Both the position numbers and the translations under genes were made by a program. Source: Condylostoma magnum (Eukaryota > Ciliophora > Heterotrichea > Heterotrichida > Condylostomatidae). From it: a DNA stretch of 35,498 nt. Every line of letters starts with the position of its first letter. Position 1 is the stretch's first letter. Below the pieces are notes generated by a model that saw only the letters and a list, made by a program, of their open reading frames with translations, did no database searches and was not told the DNA's origin. This document shows, piece after piece, positions 1-13,036 of the stretch. Location of the stretch: NCBI GenBank assembly GCA_920105805.1, contig CAKKTI010000217.1, positions 1-35,498 on the forward strand, read 5' to 3'.

Positions 1-900
1 AAACATTTCTAATAAAAGGAACTAAAGGATAAATAAGGAATTATTGGTTAACATGATGATGAGGTATGATCAGTTTGCATTTCAAGAAGTGAATAATTTA
101 TAGTAACCGGTGGATTAGATAATAAAGTAAGAGTATGAGACTTATAAAACCCATACAACAACAGAATCATTGGTAAACATGATGCAGGTGTATTCTCAGT
201 TTGCATTACAAGAAGTGAATAATTAGTATTTGGTGGATAAGATAAGAAAGTAAGAGTATGGGACTTATAAAACCCATCCAATAACAGAATCATAGGTCGG
301 CATGAGGACGAAGTATTCTCAGTTTGCATTTCAAGAAGTGAACAACTCCTAATATCTGGTAGTTGTGATAATCAAATAAGAGTATGAGACTTATAAAACT
401 CATCCAATAACAGAATAATTGGTTAACATAATTAATGGGTATTATCAGTTTGCATTTCAAGAAGCGAGTAACTAGTAGTATCAGGCGGAAGTGATCATAA
501 AGTAAGAATATGGAACTTGCAAAACCCATCCAAAAACACTATCATTGGCCAGCATAGTTCTTATGTATACTCAGTTTGCATTTCAAGAAGTGAATAAATA
601 GTAGTCTCTGGTGGAGATGATAGGAAAGTAAGAGTATGGGACTTATAAAACACATCCAGAAATAGAGTCATTGGTAAACATGATTATTTTGTATTATCAG
701 TTTGCATTTCAAGAAGTGAATAGCTCATAATATCTGGTGGATAGGATAAGAAAGTAAGAGTATGGGATTTATAAAACTCATACAATAACAGAATCATTGG
801 TCAACATAACCTAGGTGTATAATCAGTTTGCATTTCAAAAGGTGAATAATCAGTAGTATCTGGTGGATTTGATAAGAAAGTAAAATTATGGGAAATTTAG
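1..900 (+). CDS. WD40-repeat protein, copy A (5' end outside window)
   Basis: One open frame from base 1 reads into seven tandem WD40 repeats and ends at TAG 898-900 after the shared C-terminal Trp-Glu-Ile. The first codons match the linker just before the repeats in copies D-F, so the helical N-terminal domain lies upstream of the window. Each repeat is 42 codons (126 nt; the second lacks one codon) with the framework SVCISRSEQ, V(V/I)SGG, KVRVWDLQNP and NRIIG. Seven blades are enough for one beta-propeller, a protein-binding fold. TGA falls at the WD-motif Trp (136, 385) and TAA/TAG at Gln. Residues after the conserved His differ in every blade (DDE, DAG, EDE, NQW, SSY, DYF, NLG). Ligand unknown. 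If TAG 898 is read as Gln, the frame runs to a TGA near 1060. Confidence 0.85.
40..900 (+). repeat. Tandem 126-nt WD40-coding repeats (copy A), 7 units
   Basis: Seven direct repeats with a 126-nt period (one 123 nt). They are near-identical over about 100 of 126 positions even at silent sites, with changes clustered in the same few codons of every unit. Confidence 0.9.
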
Positions 901-1891
901 TTAGATAATTTTTGCATTCCAATCTTAATATTTACTACTTTAATGATTATATAATCCTATGCATAATATCGAGCTGCTTAACATTATAAATTGAATTTTA
1001 TAATGGATAATTTAGTTAGATATCCTTCTAATCTAATGTTAATTAACTACTTATTTCCCATTGAATGATTGATGAAAGTAGATTATTTATAAAAAGAAGA
1101 ATTAAAATGCAATCTAGAATTAATTATTACAACCTATTATATACTTCTAATCAATCATATAATGATTACATTAATCAAACTAATACTACTTTTTTATTAT
1201 CAAACTTTAAATTAATAAAATTGCTCATTAAGATCCTAATAATACGTATTTGTTCAATTTATATTATTTTTATTTTATTTTAATATTTCTACTTTAATAC
1301 TATTACTTTATAATCAATGTTACAGATGATTGATATAGTAGTTTATTTTGCTTTCTAATAGTTCTATACACAGAATAAGATTCATACTTTACGCTAATTG
1401 ATTTATCCTATTTTATCTATACATGTCTATAGTTCATACTAACTCTTCTGCTTAATCCTTCTTTATATTGCACTTCATTTCTCTTAGCTAGTTTTATCTA
1501 TAGTGCATTATTTAAACTTTCTCAATACATACTTAAGATCAAGTTTATGCTAAATCCGATTCCTTTTGTATATCCAACTTTAATATTTAGGTCACTTTAT
1601 AAGTAATTAGTCAAAATCTATTGATTTGATAAAAGGTATAATGATTCCAATAAATAATTGGAAATCTTCCTAGGGATATTTGATACATTGCAATATGTGT
1701 GAAATGCATAATGATCCTTATTAATATTATTGGAATCCTATACAATATTATTATCTCCTGCTTAATCACTATTATTTAGATTTCTTTTCATTCAGTTTTA
1801 ATTATCTATTATTATCAAATTAGGCACTGAAACTGTAAATTTTAAATTTCCATGCATTTTGATTTAAAACTACTATCTTAAAATTAACGAG
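901..1891. other. AT-rich intergenic stretch with remnants of the WD40 downstream flank
   Basis: I see no convincing gene. All frames are poor in TGA only because the stretch is so AT-rich. Around 1725-1790 the DNA resembles 25810-25860, downstream of WD copy E, so part of the 3' flank was probably duplicated together with the WD gene. Confidence 0.4.
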
Positions 1892-2407
1892 ATGTTCTAC
1901 TCTTATAAAAGCGAGGTTTACAGGCTATGGTTATTTGATTATAAAAATTCCTAAGGTTATACCTATGAATAAAGAGTGCATTTCTATTGTGCTTGTGAAG
2001 AGTTTAAAATGTGCCGAATTTTAACACTTCATAGTGTCATTTGATCTTTTATAACCTTAGTTCTTTGTACTTTTATAGGTGGCTTTACATTTAAAGCTAT
2101 TAATAAAATGAATATAATTTTGAAGCGATAATAAATATACAGAGTAAGGTATGCATTTAAATATTCCTTTAATAGTCTTACCAGGACATTATAGAGCAAA
2201 TCAAATTCCCTAGATAATATACAGAAAAATCCGACTTAATTTGGGCGTATAGCAGAAAGAAATTAAAAAAATGTATTTTTATAATCATTACATTATTTCT
2301 GGAGGAACAGATTTTACAATTCAACTATGAAACTATAATAATATCTAGAACAAAAGGATCCTAGAAAAATCAAGTAGTTTACTTTCAATATTAAAGCTTA
2401 TGTATGA
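1892..2407 (+). CDS. Small hypothetical membrane protein
   Basis: ATG 1892 to TGA 2405-2407, 171 residues, beginning MFYSYKSEVYRLWLF. A hydrophobic span at about residues 46-68 (motif HSVIWSFITLVLCTFIGGF) is likely transmembrane; its Trp is encoded by TGA. The remainder is basic and rich in Arg, Lys and Gln. I do not recognise the family. The stop lies 12 nt before the ATG of the receptor-like gene in the same frame, so the TGA could also be read as Trp and the two fused. The signal-peptide-like start of the next gene argues for two genes. Confidence 0.5.
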
Positions 2408-2419
2408 AAATTATTAATA

Positions 2420-5400
2420 ATGGAATTTCTCTTCACTTTAATCATATTGGGCAGTTAAGGCTTTTCAATCGGAGTGATTGATTAGGATGATGGGCTCTTA
2501 TCAAAGTATTTTTAGAACAATACTGAGTCCGACTGGCTGAAAACCTTCTATAACGGCTAAAGCTTAGGTGGGAATTGCCAGGAATTACTCTCGAATGATG
2601 TTATTCTGAATTTTGCTTAGTAGTCTTATTGCGATCTTGACTAATTGCATAGAGAATAGAAATTTGTACTAATTTCCAGCGAAAGTTAAAGAAACAGCTA
2701 TTCTAAGGGTATTACAATCAAAGCTGTCAGAATACCATCAGAAATAATTACTCGGACTATTGACAATTTTTAATGGAATAATTTTGTCCTATTTTGCTCT
2801 ATTAATTATATTTAAAGCTGTATTGAGATACGACAGAGCAAAAAATATGACATTCCTGTCTATATAGTGCTCTCAAATGACCAAGGCTAAGAAATTATTG
2901 ATTAAATGGTACTCAAATTAATCAAATCTGCCAGCTTAAAACTTATTATTGCTTTAGTTGACGATCATCAACTTAACTAAATCACAACTGCTCTTTAAAA
3001 TGCTCTATACACTAAAGATCTTGGTATTCTAGCTGCAGGAAAGGTTGCATTATCTGATTACTTACCAGGAACTCTTGTTATTTTTGATCAAATTTATAAA
3101 GGAATTAGTAGTTATGAGGACTACATGTAAAGAGACATTGATCAAGCGCTTAAAGAGGTAGAATAACTATACTCTTAAGGTTAGGAGCCATATGAAGTAG
3201 AAAAATCAATCAATCAGGCAATAAGGAAATTTGGATTGTACAACATGAAGGAATAATGGGACTAGATTGGAAACTATGAAGATGAGAAGTTGCAGGTAGT
3301 CGGGGATATTGTTTTTATAGGGAATAGCTCTAAAGTGCCTTAAAACAAGAAGTCAGAGCTACTCATTTCCCTTTAAATCAGTTAAGGAGATAACATAGTA
3401 GAATTCTATGATTTATATAACAATCATTCCTTTGAGGGAAGTAAGCTATCAATTCAACATATCAATGACTCAAATGAAATTTTACCTAATCAAACTTTGG
3501 TTTACAATGAAATAGACTGTAACTGGAATGAAACAGCTGAAAATTTAATATAATGTTTCTAATCAAATGATGATAAGCTAGGCGAATCCTTTTTCATTGG
3601 ATATCCCCTATATTATTTAAATGCTTATCAATTGCTGGACATTTATTTAAGAAATCATCTTACAATCGCCTCAAGTTTTTTGATTAATGAAATTAATGAT
3701 AAATAACTGTTTCCTAACTTCTTAACTATGATGATTTCTCTGCAGAGCTTAGTCATAGCAAATATTATGTTTGTAAATTAGTTAAAATGAAGATATTTTT
3801 TACTTCTAACAGATTTTAGTTCATCAGGGGATTTGTTTTTAGAGTTTAGTAGTTTATATGCAGATGTCTAAGGAAACATTATTGTTAATAAAGATTAACC
3901 TTAATAAATACCAATAAATTATACTTAAGATATGTATGAAGAAACTAGTGATACTTTTGATTACATTGTGGAAAGTAGATGTAGAATTTTATACCTTTTT
4001 CTCTTACCTGAAGCTTAACTTAATGTAGCAGAAACTCTTTATGATTTAGGCTTAAGAGAAGGAGATATAATCATGGTGAATTTATTTCACCCTTCTGATG
4101 AGGAAAATATATATAGTGTACCTGAAGAAAGAGTATCAAAGCGTGTAGAAATTTTAAAAGGATCAATAAGTATTACATTTACCTCATATGTAGGGGAGAA
4201 AGGAACTTAATTAGAATCGTTACTACTTTAAGAATTGAAGTATATATATATAGAATTCTGCTTTTACTATGATTCGATTGAGTTTTATTCTCGGGCTGCC
4301 GATTTTATGTTATAAAGAGGAATTCTTTATGAGGATCCCTTTACTGCAGCTGAATAAGCTAGAAAAATATACTTTTAAGGATGTACTGGGTAAGTTGCAA
4401 TTGATTCAGAACTTAATTCAAGGAAATCAATGAAGCACCAAATATGATAATTTAGAAAAGATGAAAATTGGAAATACTATTCATAGAAAATAGGTATATT
4501 TGATCCAGAAGGAGTTTATTTGCTGAAATTAGATAAATAGTTTGAGTGGGGGAATTAATAAACAAAAATTCCAAGTAACTTTAGGCCTATTGACGATACA
4601 TGTTTGATAGAATAAAAGTTTATAGAAGATTCTGAGTCAGGATATATTATATTAGTAATAGTTTGTAGTTGCCTATTAGCAGTTACTATTATTATGCTAT
4701 TCATTGCTTTCAGAAAATACAAAGACTTAATGTATGATGAACTTAGCTAATAATCATATATTACTATGGATGACATATGGGCCTTCGGATCTATAGTAAT
4801 AAACATGTTTCAGTATCAAGCACTAGGATTAAGTATAGAGTATTTCTCTGCTGAAATTTAGACAGCTCTTGATTTAATTATTCTTGAGCCTGAATCAATA
4901 TCATCTTAAATAGGATAAGGCAGTTAAACTCTTTTCTTAGCTTTGATGATGGTACTATTCTATATTGTAATAATCTAATTTGCTTTCCATTTTGAGTTAG
5001 ATTAAAAGTTTGAACTCCCTATGATATGTGTATCCACAAGGATATTCATTTATTCATATTTACCTCAAATTTACAAGGCATTCTTTATACCAATTGCTGT
5101 ATTAACATTAAGTATATATAACTGTCAAATTCAATCATCAGAAAATGGGGATATGTACTTAACTTATGATTGCAATACTATTTGCTACTAAGATTGGCAT
5201 TTAGTATACTCAATTATCCTAGGAATACTGTTTACCTCTTTTACGGTATTTTGTTTCAGCTAAAAGTTCTATATAGAAGATTATTAGTTAACTTTACATA
5301 TAAATACTCAACCTTTATTCAGCATTGGCTAGACATTAATTTAAGTTCTTCTGATCTTAAACTATTTTCTGCTGAGAAAGGATTATGAGACTTAGTTCAT

Positions 5401-5785
5401 TGTGGTGTATTTAACACTGATCTTTTTATTACTTTTATTGACTATTAGACTGGAATCACATGACTATTCAAGACAACGATTATGGGTATTGTATGCAATT
5501 ATTTGTAACCTATTGATAAGTATTGCTATTACTGTAGGAAAATATGCATACACAGAAGCAACTTTCATTACTTTAGCTATAGTCTGCTTCTTATTAGCTA
5601 TTTTATTTTATGTGTATTAAGTTAGATACACATCAGGTTTTATCTTATCATAGAAAAATAGGAATTATGCTTAATTGGTAAGATTTTAGTTTGGAGCTAC
5701 AGCAGGTATTAATCATGAAATAACTTATCGAGTATCAGCTTTAAGTGAGGCAGAGCTTATTTAGTTAGTTAGACAAACCTTTTGA
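2420..5785 (+). CDS. Large receptor-like membrane protein with signal peptide and about eight TM segments
   Basis: One intron-free frame of 1121 residues ends at TGA 5783. It starts with a signal peptide (MEFLFTLIILGSQGFS), then about 740 residues of extracellular sequence with several N-glycosylation sequons. About eight hydrophobic spans follow, the first near residue 745 (GYIILVIVCSCLLAVTII), the rest packed between about residues 830 and 1060. A short cytoplasmic tail ends the protein. Between TM segments lies a Cys/Asp/His pattern (YDCNTICYQDWH) resembling large ciliate surface proteins. In-frame TGA occurs at 3788 and 4445, both plausible Trp. Architecture suggests a surface sensor or adhesion receptor; I cannot name a family. 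No Cys-rich GCC2/GCC3 repeats are visible. Confidence 0.75.
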
Positions 5786-5984
5786 CTAAAATATTATGCT
5801 TTAATAACTTGTTCATACATTGTTCTTACTTTTTATGCAAAATGTTAATATGGATTGTTTGTTATAGCTTTAGATACTTTTAGGCCTAATGATATATATA
5901 AATATTAGTTTATTATTTGAAATAATGAAATAAGTAATTAAATTAGTGCTTTTAAGAGTGAATAGTCTTTTAATACCTAATGTT

Positions 5985-6150
5985 CTTTTCATATATCTTC
6001 AGGAAATTGATTACTGGTGTTATTCTAAAATTATTAAAGCTCCCTTTCTTTAAAGTAGTAACCCTTCATGAGCTTTTAAACCTTTTTACTTCCTAATCAG
6101 TCAGATTACATCAAAGTTAAGTCCAGTGATGAGCATGTTGATTAATCATA
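5985..6150 (-). pseudogene. Relic of the N-terminal domain of a WD40-family gene (copy C)
   Basis: Read on the minus strand this stretch aligns without long gaps to the start of copy B (INMLITGLNFD against INMLISGFSFD; then KGYY, ELQQFQNN and PEDI). Relative to B it lacks the start codon and about 20 nt, which puts the two halves in different frames, and no WD repeats follow before the receptor gene. I read it as a truncated duplicate lying downstream of B in the same orientation. The open frame beyond it (to about 5800) may hold more of the domain but is too diverged to call. Confidence 0.55.
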
Positions 6151-6303
6151 ACTTTATAATATTATAGCATTACAATTAAGACAATGGCTGTTTATGTCCT
6201 TAAGAAACAATTATGTACCAAATGCTATAGCATATTATTATATATAAGTTTAACAAAGAAAACATTGAATATAAGTTTAAATAGAATAATTTAATTCAAC
6301 CCT

Positions 6304-7800
6304 TCAAATGATTAGACAAGAGTACTCAGCTACAAAGATTGAATGAAGAAACTCTTAACTATACAAGTAATTGTCCCAGGCTAAAATTAATATACTAAAC
6401 TAAAGTTCCCGTAAAGCTAACTTATACTTTCTATTCATATTAAGAAACCCCCCTTATCCACTTACAATAAACTACTCATTTCTAGAAATACTTACTGATA
6501 ATACCCAGTTATCATGCTTTGCAATTATTCTGGTTCTATTTGGATCTTGTAAGCCCCACAGCATTACTTTCTTATCTACTCCTCCAGTTACAGCAAACTA
6601 CTCACTTCTTGAAATACTCACTGATCGTACATGGCCGCTATGCTCCCCAATGATTCTGTTTCTATTTGGGTCTTGTAAATCCCACAGTCTTACTTTCTTA
6701 TCACATCCTCCAGTTACAATAAACTACTCACTTCGTGAAATACTTACTGATAATACATTGCCTCTATGCTCCCCGATAATTCTGTTTCTATTAGGGTCTT
6801 GTAAATCCCACAGTCTTACTTTATTATCATCTCCTCCACTTACAACGAATTGCTCACTTTTAGAAATACTTACTGACTGTACATAATGATTATGCTCCCC
6901 AATTATTATGCTTCTATTTGAGTTTTGTAGATCCCACAGTCTTACTCTCTTATCTTACCCTCCGCTTACAATGAATTACTCACTTCTAGAAATACTTATT
7001 GATTATACCCAGCTATTGTGCTCCCCAATGACTCTGCTTCTATTTGAGTCTTGTAAGTCCCATAACCTTACTTTATTATCTTCTCCTCCACTTACAACGA
7101 ATTGCTCACTTCTAGAAATACTTACTGATTATACAACACTGCTGTGCTTACCAATGATTCTGCTTCTAGTTGGGTTTTGCAAGTCCCATAGCATTACATT
7201 CGTATCAAATCCTCCACATACAGTGAATTTCTAACTTCTAGAAATACTTACTGATTAAATAGGTTATTTACATATCCCTATTACTTAACGTTCTAATCTT
7301 TACTACTTTTTATACTTTATTTTTCCTTTGCCTGGTTGTCTGCTTAAATATTATATAAATTGCACAGTCATTTCAGTTTCCCTTTAGTAGTTCTTTTGAT
7401 GAGTGCTCATTATTTATCCAGGTGCAATCTTACTTTTAATCAATGTAAGTTTTCACGAATTCGCCCCATAGCTGTTAGTTTCTAGTCTTAATAATTTATA
7501 TCAATCAATGTTTTGGAAAATTCTATCAACTTAATTAAAGTATTTAGCCTTATTTCTATGTTATTATATAAACTCCTCAATTAAATATATGATTAAATTA
7601 TTACTTTGAATATCTTCAGGGGATTGGTTTCTGATATTGTTCTAAAACTGTTGAAATAATCGTCATTTAGAGTAATAACTCTTTAAAAGCTTTAGAACTT
7701 TTTCCTCTACTACCCAACTAGCTTATCTTTTAAGCATCAAACAAACCAAGTCAAAGCTAAACCCAGAGATGAGCATATTGATGGTTGATGAAATTTCCAT
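6304..7800 (-). CDS. WD40-repeat protein, copy B (diverged subfamily)
   Basis: ATG at 7800-7798; the frame is open to TGA 6306-6304. The first 170 residues (MEISSTINMLISGFSF...) form the helical N-terminal domain, diverged from copies D-F but alignable at its start and in the linker before the propeller. Six complete 42-residue WD repeats follow (6454-7284), then a seventh that breaks off after IVSG at a run of six G. The tail is unrelated, so the protein may instead end at TAA 6456-6454. Its repeats carry SVSISRSEQ and LWDLQDPNR where other copies have SVCISRSEQ and VWDLQNPSR, marking a separate subfamily. Blade-variable residues after His are SSV, NSW, NHY, RGN, SGH and DNW. In-frame TGA falls at plausible Trp positions in the N-terminal domain. 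Confidence 0.8.
6454..7284 (-). repeat. Tandem 126-nt WD40-coding repeats (copy B), 6.5 units
   Basis: Six full 126-nt units plus a partial one, more similar to one another than to the repeats of the other copies, which indicates local homogenisation. Confidence 0.85.
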
Positions 7801-8320
7801 TTTATTATGTCAAATTATTCTAAGTCTTTTGAACTTTTTACTATGTTTTAAATGTACTTATATGAAATAGCATTATTTAAGGCTACATACAGCTATTTTA
7901 CTTACTCACAGCGAACAATAATCTAGTACCATTAGAGTTTTTATAAAATCGAGCTTATAAAATGTAATTTATTTAATGGAATAAAATAACTAGTATACAC
8001 AAAATAGAAGAATATGCTAAATAATGAAAACTATATAGGAATTATTACGCAAATAGGATAAAATATATCAAACAATAAAGCTTGTGTACCAATACTGGCA
8101 AAAGTAATAGAAAATTTAAAACTAGAATTCAGGAATTAGATCAGCTTATATTGATTTGTGTAGAAATTAGTATTATGAATAATTTAAAATCAATTATAAT
8201 TCCCTATAATATACAACATATAAACCTTCATACACATTACTTGAATTAATTATTCATATAATCAGCTTTTTTTCTATAATAAATGCATATAAAGCAAAGT
8301 TATACCAAAATCCCTATAAA
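7801..8320. other. Intergenic region between divergent copy B and SUA5
   Basis: AT-rich with no supportable gene. It must contain the start regions of both the minus-strand WD40 gene and SUA5; TATA-like runs occur throughout, so no single promoter can be singled out. Confidence 0.4.
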
Positions 8321-9379
8321 ATGGCCAGATTGAACCAGAATCTGTAGTAATGTGCCCAACACTTACAACAAGGAAATCTAGTATCTTTTCCAACAGAAAC
8401 AGTATACGGCCTTGGAGCCAACGCCTTAAATGCTGAAGCAGTCCTTAAGATCTTCCGAGCAAAAGGAAGGCCTCTAACAGATCCAGTTATAGTCCATGTA
8501 CAAAACAAATACTAAGCTTTAGAACTTGTATAAGTAGAGGACTAAGATATACTAAACATTTTTCACATATTAGCCGACTAATTTTGGCCTGGACCATTAA
8601 CAATTGCTCTTTAAGCCGGGGACAATGTTCCTAGTGTTGTTACAGCTGACACTGGCTTTGTAGGGCTTAGATGTCCAAACCATTAAGTTGCTTAGTAGAT
8701 AATCGAAGCGTCAGGGTTACCTTTAGCTGCTCCTAGTGCTAATAGATTTGCTCATGTCAGCCCAACTACTAGTCAACATGTACTGTGTGATTTTGTTAAC
8801 TCTGATTTTGAGATTTTCATACTAGAAGGAGGATAATGCAGTTTTGGTATTGAATCAACAGTTGTAAAGATATACAGGGAAGATAAACCTATATTGAATA
8901 TTTTAAGGCAAGGTGGTGTAAGCTAATAAATGATTGAGCAAGCCTTGAGTAACTTTGATATTGATATAAAACTAACAGTTAGACACTTAAAGGAAAATGA
9001 ATAAGCCGATGGGCCAGGAATGCTATTAAAGCACTACTCCCCTGACAAAGACACCTTTATAGTAACAAATCAAGGCGAACCAGGACAGAAGATAGGAGAA
9101 TGCATTGAATCTGCAGTGATAGATTTCTAAAATATACTAAGTTTCATAGAAAGTCCATACAGACGTAATTTATCAGAAGAAGGCAGCATAGAAGAAGCAA
9201 TAAGAAATTTATACGACTGCTTACGTTGGACTGAGCAAACTGACTGTAAGCTAGTTCTTCTTCCTGAGATTTTCAATGAGTCTCAATACACAGCAGCTCT
9301 TTGTGACAGAATGATACGATCAGCATCAAACAATAAAGTTAGAGTAATCGAAGGCAGTGTTTACGCAGTCAATTTGTAA
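8321..9379 (+). CDS. SUA5: Threonylcarbamoyl-AMP synthase (SUA5/YrdC), t6A37 tRNA modification
   Basis: 352 residues. Makes L-threonylcarbamoyl-AMP from threonine, bicarbonate and ATP, the first step of t6A37 formation in ANN-decoding tRNAs. The YrdC domain shows PTETVYGLG at residues 24-32, KGRPLTDP at 48-55, FWPGPLT near 88 and [14 protein letters not shown] near 137-150. The Sua5-type linker [11 protein letters not shown] is near 231-241 and the C-terminal Sua5 domain runs to the end. Length fits the two-domain archaeal/eukaryotic form. ATG 8321 directly precedes the first helix. The frame reaches TAA at 9377-9379 exactly where the family ends; no TGA lies between there and the next gene's ATG 16 nt on, and reading through would overlap it by 50 nt. 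This is among the clearest evidence here for TAA as a stop. Confidence 0.93.
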
Positions 9380-9395
9380 TTAATAATTTGGTAAA

Positions 9396-10886
<1,491 letters not shown>

Positions 10887-10980
10887 AATGTGTATTTAGA
10901 TAGTAAAGTTAAATTAATCAGTTTTATATTCACATTTCTAATAATTACGCATTACCAACATCCATTTACAATTTTTATTA

Positions 10981-11142
10981 ATGGACAATAATTCTAGTGG
11001 ACAATTGTTTTTTAGAGATATTGGAGGTTATCTGTATCCTTCATTATAAAAATAGGACGATTAAATTAGTCTTTTAGCTTAGTGGAGGTAGAATTAATTA
11101 AAAAATTATAATGTATTAGTTAGCTAACATTAAACATTATGA
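10981..11142 (+). CDS. Short ORF, possible 5' exon of the next gene
   Basis: ATG 10981 to TGA 11140, 53 residues, beginning MDNNSSGQLFFRDIGGYLYP. The sequence looks like protein but has no recognised relative. A 32-nt GT...AG stretch (11088-11119) would splice it in frame onto the ATG-containing region of the following gene, so it may be that gene's true first exon. Confidence 0.35.
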
Positions 11143-13035
11143 GAGTTCAAACATATCTTGCTTTAATTGGTCTAATAGGAACCTACCTTTCATAGTCTTA
11201 CCAACCCTAGAATAGTAAGATTGTCTTAAAATTAAACTCAAATCCTAGCATAAGACGTAAGTTTTACATAGGAAACAGCAGTTATGCAAGTTCTGTCGTA
11301 AAATGACAGTATATATTTTGACATAGAATCTGACGATATCTGACTCGACGTTTAAGTGCATTGCAATGAGTTTAGAATGGAAGCAACGTTTGAATTACTT
11401 GTGAAAAATGATTTGTAAATAAATCAACTAAACACGATTCTATAAAGAAACATAGCAGATTTGCTTAGTATATATGATTCTGAAATAGAGAGCAATTCTC
11501 TTATAATAAAAGCCTCATAATAAAACAGCTTTGTAGAATTTCATTACTAACAGGTTGACCTGTAAACTATATAAAACAATGTAGGTAATTTATTTGATTA
11601 TCTCAATAATAAACTGCACTTAAATGTGGTTATAGACTAAACCTTACGATAAGTGAAAAGCTAATTGGATAAAGAACCTTGGTCAATCATCTCAGCATTT
11701 ACCTCATCTGCTCCAGTGAGAAATCTGTAATTCTATCAAAGATAAACTCTTAATTAATCATAAATCCATTAAATCCGTGGCACTGCAAGCTGTAAGTGTG
11801 TAATTCAATAGTTAATAATCTTAATATGAAAAATAATGCCTCATTTCACTACAAAAACCCTTTAACCTTCAATAACCTAATGCCAAGCTCAAAATAATCA
11901 TTTAAAAAAAGAGTCGAGCAAGATTACACTCAAAGCTTTCAAAGACTTAAGGAGTTTTAATTAGAGCGGAAAAATAGTCAATAAGAGCCAAGTTGCGACC
12001 TATAAATTCCTTATGCTCCTTATAAACCATCTAAAAGGCCTTTAACTCCCCAAATATACGAAAAAGGCTACACTCCTCAGATCAAAGTTACTTAACCTGA
12101 TAATTACAAAAGTGATACAATTTTACAGCAAAATTCCTAATATATGCAAAGAATTTTAAAGCAACGCAATACTTACAATCCTTCTAAAACATACCAAAGA
12201 ATCAACAACAAGCAGGCCTTTCTGCCCGCTGATTTAGGACTTAGGTTGAGTTAATCAGAGAAAGATATTTCTAATCCTATTACCCAGGGTAGAAGGCCAG
12301 TTATATGACGAGGAAGGAAAACTGGTATAGCCCCTGAGGGAGAAATGAGGCAAGTTTTAGAGTACCGAAATGCTCCAGAGTACAGAGACATAAAACTAAC
12401 TCCGAAGCCTATATAAATACAATAACACGTTGAGCAAGTATCAACATATGGTAGAAGTTATAGTGGGAGGAACAGTTCTAGTATAGTTTTAGGCTAAAAT
12501 AATGAATAATTAATAAGGAGTAAAGGAAATTATAAAGGAGGCTAAAATGCTCCCGTATTAAAGATTCAGAAAACCAATGGAAGAGTACTATCCAGAGACT
12601 GATTATTTAATCAAAAACAAGCAGTTTTATAGAAGAAAGTTTGATTAGTTGTTAAAAACAAGATCTAAATAAATCGACTATGATAATAGAACAGGAATTT
12701 TGAACTCTAGATAAAAGGTTGGCTCTAATAATTATTTATGTATACTAAAGCAGAAAATACAGCTAGAAAGGATAAGAGACAAAACTACTAAAGGATACAA
12801 GATAAAAGCTAGAAGTTAGAATCAGTCTCCATGTGAAAGTCCCTGTCATACTACAAGATAAAGAACTTAAAAACTGTTATCATACAGTTAAACAAGATGC
12901 TAATGCTCGTAAATCTGCCACTGTGGTAAACGATAACTACAAGGCAATAAAAGTGATCTAATGGGTCCAATTTTCCACAGAATTAATATGTTTTAAAAGA
13001 CAAGTAAAAGAAACAAGATTTTATTAAAATCATAA
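11139..13035 (+). CDS. Basic, disordered hypothetical protein with three short introns
   Basis: The frame changes three times, each time at a GTA...AG stretch whose removal restores a continuous protein: 11257-11278, 11792-11811 and 12451-12469. Spliced, it gives about 611 residues to TAA 13033-13035. The first third is folded-looking (FRMEATFELLVKND; GNLFDYLNNKLHLNVV). The rest is basic and rich in Tyr, Gln and Pro (YAPYKPSKRPLTPQIYEKGY), with a Cys cluster near the C-terminus (CESPC, then CQCSQICHCGK). That cluster weakly recalls the Cys motif of SAXO axonemal microtubule proteins; this is only a hint. The start is uncertain (ATG 11139 or an upstream exon). The stop lies 1 nt before the next ATG, so TAA 12994 is an alternative end. 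Confidence 0.6.
11257..11278 (+). other. Predicted 22-nt intron
   Basis: Starts GTAAGT and ends CAG. Removal joins frame 0 to frame 1 and gives a continuous protein (PSIRR / PVMQVLSQNDSIYF). An AG 3 nt further (25-nt intron) would also fit. Confidence 0.55.
11792..11811 (+). other. Predicted 20-nt intron
   Basis: Sequence GTAAGTGTGTAATTCAATAG. Without it the frame would stop at a TGA overlapping an ATG by three bases; with it the protein runs on (RGTASF / NNLNMKNNASFHY). Confidence 0.65.
12451..12469 (+). other. Predicted 19-nt intron
   Basis: GTAGAAGTTATAGTGGGAG; removal joins STYG to TVLVQFQAK and shifts the frame by +1 as required. A 13-nt version ending at 12463 fits the frame equally. 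Confidence 0.45.
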
Positions 13036-13036
13036 A

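Noticed and set aside
290-529. Short minus-strand ORFs over the WD arrays (repeated SPILLL...LLQILxxIHFLKCKL), likewise at 21874-22173, 24988-25677 and 28750-29262
   Set aside because: They are the antisense of the 126-nt WD repeats; they repeat with the same period and have no start conservation of their own.
40-900. Direct repeats as a CRISPR array or satellite DNA
   Set aside because: Units are head-to-tail with no spacers and keep an open WD40 frame.
1065-1283. 72-codon plus-strand ORF (MIDESRLFIKRRIKM...)
   Set aside because: Very AT-rich with an Ile/Leu/Asn/Tyr tail, in a stretch whose only recognisable content is duplicated WD flank; no better than chance.
2271-2350. WD40-like motif (IISGGTDFTIQLW) in another frame
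   Set aside because: It lies inside the 1892-2407 gene in a different frame, with no neighbouring repeats; a chance resemblance.
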